Shown here: positions 59,047-64,000 of the stretch, in pieces
How the letters are laid out: each line of letters starts with the position of its first letter
Numbering within the stretch: position 1 is the stretch's first letter
Assembly: GCA_016708875.1 (NCBI GenBank)
Contig: JADJFA010000007.1
Span: forward strand, 124,001 to 188,000
Source of the DNA: Lewinellaceae bacterium
GTDB lineage: Bacteria; Bacteroidota; Bacteroidia; Chitinophagales; Saprospiraceae
Length of the DNA stretch: 64,000 bases
Direction of reading: 5' to 3'
Program-made: the position numbers and the translations under genes
The notes under the pieces: model-generated
What the model saw: the letters and a program-made list of their open reading frames with translations, nothing else
Database searches by the model: none
What the model was told of the DNA's origin: nothing

Positions 59047-61948
59047 TGTATGATCAATTTTTTCACCACCACCTGCTCATCCGATTGTACCCAGCGAACC
59101 ATGTAAACCCCTTTCTGCAAATCCTGGAGGTCCATTTGAACGCTGGTTTCCCCTTCCGTAGATTGCACAGAGCGAACCAACTGGCCAGAAGCAGAGAGGA
59201 TGCTCAAAGTACCGGTCAAATCGTTTTCTGGCAGATCCACGTTTACGAAATTGGCGGCCGGATTCGGGTAAACCTTGATTTCAGGTACTTCAGAAGTTGG
59301 TATTTCCATGACTTCCAGAACTGCATCGCGTTCGTCGCTGCCATCGTCGTCGAGTGCCGTTGCGTTGGCAAGTTTCCATGGCTCCTGGCCGTTCGTAAGG
59401 TTGTTGGCAGAAAAGAACAGGTCGGTGCCGCAAACTGCCAGTGCATGGGCGTTCGAGTTGCCAACACCTGGGCGGATGTCGCTTACGATACCTGTGACTG
59501 TGCCGTTTGATTTATACAATTCGTGACCAGTAGCGGCTGCGTTCATTATGAAAAACAAGTTGTTTCCAGCCACAATCGTTTCAATTGCAATCACCGTATT
59601 GCCTTCTGGGAATTCTTTAAGCTCGGCGGGTTGAAAGTTAGTGGTAGTAATTTTTTTCAACCACAGCCTGCCATTATGAGTTGCCTGGAAGTAAAACAAC
59701 GTAGTACCTGCGGCCTCAAGACCACCTATTGAAAGATCCGTTGCAATTGTATCCGCCCCGTTGAATGCAGTATTTACCCGGAAGATTGCTTTTTGACCCG
59801 CGATGTTGCCAAAATAATCTGTGAAAACCAATCGTCCGTTGAAATTGGTCAATTCCGAAGCGTTACGGCTCGAAACTTGCGACACGCTAGTGGCCGCAGC
59901 ATTGGTCACCCAAACCCGACGGCTAATCGCGCCATCGGCGGCGGTGAAGAAAAGGCGGCTGCCAATTACTGTGAGTTCCTGAGGAATTGGGTCTGCTTGG
60001 CCTGCTACTGTAGCGAACGTTTTGATTGGGTTCGGTAAGCCTAATTTGTTAAGCGTACGCGGGCCAACCTGTGGGCTTTGTGTGAAAAACAAGGTGCTGC
60101 CCATGGCCTTGAGGTTGTTGGCAAAAGTCATGGCCCCGCCTGTTTGATCTACTTCAGTCCGAAAGGCATTTACTTTCCAGATGCGGTCGCCAAGGTTAGG
60201 TAGATTTTGGGTGGCCGTGAAATGCAACGTGCCGTTCACATTGGTCATGTTACCGATTCCGGCGTTCGCGGCGCCCGTGCCAATGTTGGAAATGCATATT
60301 GGGACAGCTCCAGCGGTGTTTTCTAATTTGAACAGTTCGCGGCCATTGATTGCGGTTTTCGCTTCAAAAAACAAGGTTTGGACCGCTCCATTGGTTATCA
60401 CGATCAAGTTGGTTGGGTTTGAACCTGTTGTGCCAGGGATGAGATCGGCTACCCGCACTGCATTTCCAATCGTGCCATCAGTTTTCCAAAGTTCGCGGCC
60501 TGAAACGCCATCATCCGCAGAGAAGAACGTGAAGTTGCCCATTTTGACAAATTCCTTCGGGAATGATCCCGCCTGACCAATGTTGCGAACCGTAGCGATG
60601 GCATTTGGTGTGCCCTTAGACATACGCAGTTCGTTGCCACCAGTACCATTGCTGGCGAAGAAAACATCAGAGCCACGAGCGCAGAGGTTAGTAATACTCG
60701 CGTCAGTCGCGCCAACTATAAAATCTTGAACCATAGAAGCCGAGTTGGCTTTGAATTTCCAAAGTTCGCGACCATTTGCCGCAGTTCCAGCTACAAAAAA
60801 CAGTGTCGCGTTAGCCACAGTCAGGTTGGCGGGATGTCCTGAACTGGAATAAATTTGGAGGGTGGTGATACCGTTGCCCACCACGTTTGCGCGGGAAAGC
60901 TCGGTCTGGAATTGGCCGCCTTGGGTGAACACCATTTGATTTTCGAATGCGGTGAGATTTCCGGTGCCAGCAGTGTTAAATTCGGTAACGTTGTTCGGGC
61001 TGTTGAGCCTAAAAAGTTTGTGGCCAGCCGAATTTTGGATGGGTTCGTTCACCACGCCAGCAAAGAAAACCGTCCCGTTCACATGGTCCATTTCGCCGAC
61101 GGAAAACCCAAAAACCGTGTTTGTCATCTGTATGGTTCCAACGTCGGTCCCATTTGATTTCCAGATTTGACGGCCACTTGCCGCGCTGTTTTGGCCGGAG
61201 AAAAACAAGCTGCCATTCACATTGGTAAAATTGGCAGGCAGGCTGCCGGCGGTCTCGCCGAGGAATTCCAGGTCTTTCACAATCAATACCGTGATACCAT
61301 CGGTTTTCAAAAGTTGGTTGCCCATTGGGCTGGTAGGGCTGATTCCCGAAAGGAAAAGTGTATTACCGACCGCCGTGAGGTTTTGCGGCATCGAGAGGGT
61401 CTGGCCCAATACTTTAGTGCCAACAGGGGTACCATCGGATACATGAAGTTTAAGTTCCAATGAAGGAGCGCCTCCAGGAGGTGGGACCACCGCTTCGTAA
61501 GCCCGGAAAACAACTTGCCATTGCAAGCGGTCAATTGAGCGAACGAACCGCTTTCACCGCCTAAAAGGATATCAGCAACGAATTTGGTGCCATTTGCGGT
61601 GCCGTCTGTCTTCCAAATTTGGGTGCCATTTACTGGCGTGGTTACCGTAAAGAATACGATACCGTTCACGTTGCAGAAATTGGCGGGATTGGCGTCACCG
61701 CTTGGGTTGATGTCCGCTACCATTACGGTGGAAGCATCGGTGCCTGTTGTTTTCCACAGTTCGCGGCCATGCAGACCATCATCAGCACTAAAAAAAACGG
61801 TGGTGCCAACCGTGGTCATGCCGCGTGGTTTGCCATTGACAAGCGCGTTGTTGATGTCTTTCAATAAAGCGGGTGCCTGTGCCGTAGCAGCGAAACTTCC
61901 GAAGAACAATACGAAAAAGCAAGCGAGAGATTTTTGCAAGATTTGCAT
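59043..61948 (-). CDS. ELWxxDGT-repeat secreted protein with type IX sorting domain, paralog 3 (one frameshift as read)
   Basis: About 968 aa. The signal peptide (FAATAQ, about 1-23) is followed by repeats of the ELWKTTGTDASTVMV type and many FFTA strands, then a C-terminal sorting domain (VYPNPAANFVNVDLPENDLTG to VVVKKLIIQ). One T is missing near 61513, restoring NGKLFFRAYEAVVPPPGG. It is adjacent to paralog 2 in the same orientation with a 168-bp gap, so the two arose by tandem duplication. The cargo should leave through the type IX system and be anchored or released outside. Confidence 0.88.
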
Positions 61949-62235
61949 AAGATGTTGAAAATTTTGGGTGGGTTAAGATTTGATTGGTTGCGGTTTGGGA
62001 GTGTCCTTTGGCCGCAGTTGATGGGTCAAAGGTGCGGGGCGTGAACACCGGCTCGCTATTTCAATTTTGAGTGGTTTTTTATGGTTTACGCATTGGAGCA
62101 CGAGGCTATTAAGATCCTTAAAGCATTGTTTTTCAATGCTTTAAGAATCTAAACCTATTTCACTTTTTGATAGAAATTATGGCGGGTGCAGCAGATTTAT
62201 TTATTGAGTGATACAATTGTTACCGCCTGGCGCAA

Positions 62236-62263
62236 AAAGAGGCGCTCCGGGGAGCGCCTCTTT
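62236..62263. terminator. GC-rich hairpin, probable terminator
   Basis: AAAGAGGCGCTCC is followed almost directly by its reverse complement (GGAGCGCCTCTTT), with A-rich sequence on the left and T on the right. It can terminate on either strand and lies downstream of the small secreted protein gene at 62318. Confidence 0.6.
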
Positions 62264-62273
62264 AAGAACAGCG

Positions 62274-62307
62274 AAACCTCGTAGGTTTTTTGAAACCTAC
62301 GAGGTTT
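62274..62307. repeat. AAACCT-type inverted repeat, copy 1
   Basis: Arms AAACCTCGTAGGTTT (62274-62288) and AAACCTACGAGGTTT (62293-62307) are exact reverse complements. The repeat directly follows the stop codon of the 62318 gene on the minus strand. A related copy flanks the other end of that gene. Confidence 0.8.
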
Positions 62308-62317
62308 AAACGCCCTA

Positions 62318-62848
62318 TCAAATAGCCGGATTCACGCGCACCGTAAGCGCCTTGTCCGTATTGTAATTCTCTACCGTAAAGCTACTGATGCCCACGGGTT
62401 TTACCTTGAATTTGAACACCGTTTGATCCAGGAAATTTTGTCCCGGCGCGATCCACGGGAAATGCTCCCAAGGAGCCGTACATCCAAAACCTTTCATACA
62501 CTGAATTTCAGAAGGTTTGCCACTGAGCGGGCGAAGGGTCATGGTAAATTGTGCGACCGAGCCAGTATCGCTAAGGATTTCAAGCCGGATGATTTTCAGC
62601 GTGTCGTTTGCCAGGGATTTGGCTTCGGTCCAGTTTACGCTTCGGGTATTGGAGGCCGGAAGCTCAAACGAACGGTTAGCCGCAAAATCAGCGCATGCAG
62701 CAACTTCGATCCCAGTAGCGGGTACGGTGAGCATCAGCACATCGTCAGAAACGATGATGGTGTCGCCATTTTTCACGCAATTTTGAAGGTTTAGACAGAG
62801 CAGGGCCGCAGCAACTGCTATGGAGAAAGACTTTAGTTTGTTGGACAT
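62318..62848 (-). CDS. Small exported protein of unknown function
   Basis: A 176-aa protein with an N-terminal signal (MSNKLKSFSIAVAAALLCLNLQNC). The Cys at about 24 might be lipidated, although LQNC is a poor lipobox. The mature part has four further cysteines, including CMKGFGC near residue 118, and is beta-rich, ending KALTVRVNPAI. No family is recognised. The start at 62848 removes 15 residues that lie before the signal. Inverted repeats of one family flank the gene. Confidence 0.75.
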   Translation of the reverse strand: MSNKLKSFSIAVAAALLCLNLQNCVKNGDTIIVSDDVLMLTVPATGIEVAACADFAANRSFELPASNTRSVNWTEAKSLANDTLKIIRLEILSDTGSVAQFTMTLRPLSGKPSEIQCMKGFGCTAPWEHFPWIAPGQNFLDQTVFKFKVKPVGISSFTVENYNTDKALTVRVNPAI

Positions 62849-62891
62849 GGTTGGTTGTTTAATGGCGAAGGTTGTGTCTTTATTGACATCC

Positions 62892-62924
62892 AAACCTATG
62901 AGGTTTTGAAAACCTCATAGGTTT
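62892..62924. repeat. AAACCT-type inverted repeat, copy 2
   Basis: Arms AAACCTATGAGGTTT (62892-62906) and AAACCTCATAGGTTT (62910-62924) are exact reverse complements and resemble copy 1 at 62274-62307. Confidence 0.8.
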
Positions 62925-63018
62925 CAATTGGTATGAATTGAACGTAATTGTATTGGCGAAGGTAAAAATATCGCCATTGAGTGTACGAACATTTCCAAAG
63001 CCCTCCTAACTTCACCCA

Positions 63019-64000
63019 ATGTTAGACTCATCCCTCGTCGACACGCTCTCACGGTTTCAGCCCGCCGAATTGGATCGGTTTCACAAGTTTGTACAGTCGC
63101 CTTTTTCAACGACGGGTCCTATGCCCGCGACGTGACGGCTTTGTGGGAATATCTGCGCCCGTTTGCACCTAATTTTCCAGCGCCTGGGCCTACTGTTGAA
63201 GACGCATACACCTTTATTTATCCCGACAAGAAATTCGTAAACGGCAAGGTGGAAGTTTTGATGAGTAAACTTCACCAACTGGCCAAACAGTTCGCTGCAC
63301 AAATCACCAAAACACTTTTTGACACGCCAGAAACGCTACGGCTGGCCCAATTTTTCCTTAACCGCGACTTGCCCAACCGCGCCGCGCCCATTTTGGAAAA
63401 ACTGCGCAGCGAACAATCCAAGCACTCCATTCACGATGTCAGGTATTGGGGCGCAAGGTTTCTGACCGAACAGCAAACCCACCAGCTCGATACTATTCGC
63501 CAAGACAACCATGCCCACGAAAGCTTAAGCGAAACCATCCGCGCCTTACACCATGGATACCTCGCGCTGGCATTGGAGTTGCTGAACAACCTCTTTTTTT
63601 CTCGTCGCAAATCAAATGTGGAAGACTCGTTTGCCGAGCTCATGGCGAACGGCATCCCCGCCTCTCTTGCCATCACAGATTTGGAAACAGAACCTGTTTT
63701 ACGGTTGCTGAGCAAAGGATTTGAATTCGTTCGCAGCCCCGAAAACCACGATCTCGCGTCCATTGAGTCGGTGCTTGAAGACCTCCAAAACAACGCTGCA
63801 TTTCTGCCCCGTCATGTATCGCGCACCCTGTTCGCATACCTCCGAAACCATTGCACCTGGTGCTATAATCACGGAGAAACCGCCTATGCATCGGTGTTGA
63901 TGAGCCTGTACAAATCTGGCCTGCAAAGCGGCTTGCTCTTTGAAGATAGCGGGCAAATACAAGCTCGACTTTGCTCAATATGGTGCAAACCGGTTTGGTG
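63019..64000 (+). CDS. Hypothetical cytoplasmic protein, partial at window end (frameshifts as read)
   Basis: The N-terminus MLDSSLVDTLSRFQPAELDRFHKFVQSPF matches the start of large helical proteins of unknown function common in Bacteroidota. One T is missing in the run at 63102-63106. After it, the frame FFNDGSYARDVTALWEYLRP stays open for about 295 codons, with PDKKFVNGKVEVLMSKLHQLAKQF near the beginning. A second missing T near 63971 restores the expected LLNMVQTGLV at the end. The gene continues beyond the window. No domain with known activity is seen. Confidence 0.72.

Larger units (their letters stand above)
61949..62317. other. Intergenic region with three hairpins
   Basis: No ORF is supported. 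It holds an 11-bp hairpin at 62118-62144 (TTAAAGCATTG / CAATGCTTTAA), a strong 12-13-bp GC hairpin at 62236-62263 and an AAACCT-type inverted repeat at 62274-62307. The promoter of ELWxxDGT paralog 3 must lie at its left end, but no clear -7 box is visible. Confidence 0.55.

Overview
The window comes from a Bacteroidota chromosome, most likely a Saprospiria-type bacterium. The evidence is several large secreted proteins with type IX secretion C-terminal sorting domains, SprB/HYR and ELWxxDGT repeat proteins, TonB receptors with carboxypeptidase-like N-domains, LytS/LytTR signalling, and promoters of the TTTG-N19-21-TAnnTTTG type. No genes for rRNA or classical tRNAs are present; the one stable RNA gene recognised with confidence is tmRNA (ssrA).

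Layout. 0.1-9.2 kb: a TPR/adenylate cyclase sensor, a DUF3179 gene broken by an in-frame TAG, a TonB receptor with a DUF4249-like lipoprotein, and a LytS/LytTR two-component pair. 9.2-16.3 kb: a TetR regulator followed by TolC, HlyD, two ABC ATPases and two ABC-2 permeases, resembling the E. coli CecR-YbhGFSR system. Matching palindromes precede the regulator and the pump genes. 16.3-26.8 kb: a FadN-type beta-oxidation gene, an SH3 protein flanked by a duplicated fadN tail, a PIN toxin-antitoxin pair, two membrane enzymes, a saccharopine-dehydrogenase-like gene and the first ELWxxDGT protein.

27.1-46.5 kb: tmRNA, with a putative integrative element of about 19 kb inserted at its 3' end. A 14-bp piece of the tmRNA tail recurs at the far end. 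The element carries a tyrosine recombinase, two accessory genes, an HTH protein, a rolling-circle Rep (HUH) protein and an MmeI-like restriction-modification enzyme. Its remaining cargo is a heavy-metal island: DUF3703, a P-type ATPase, a Cys-rich membrane protein, CzcB/CzcC/CzcA, a TonB receptor and two small Cys-rich secreted proteins. A small hairpin RNA candidate lies near the right end. A second toxin-antitoxin pair and a degenerate second tmRNA tail follow.

47.5-64 kb: an effector-associated-domain membrane protein, an unknown lipoprotein, a pentapeptide-repeat membrane protein, a giant SprB/HYR type IX-secreted protein, two more ELWxxDGT proteins, a small secreted protein and a partial cytoplasmic protein running off the end.

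Main caveat: about 25 single-base frame disruptions are visible, nearly all in homopolymer runs and mostly missing bases. Repairing them restores family-typical lengths (for example 911 aa for the MmeI homologue). I read most of them as sequencing or assembly errors, so genes disrupted only by such indels are listed as single genes. The two genes with an in-frame TAG are listed as pseudogenes.
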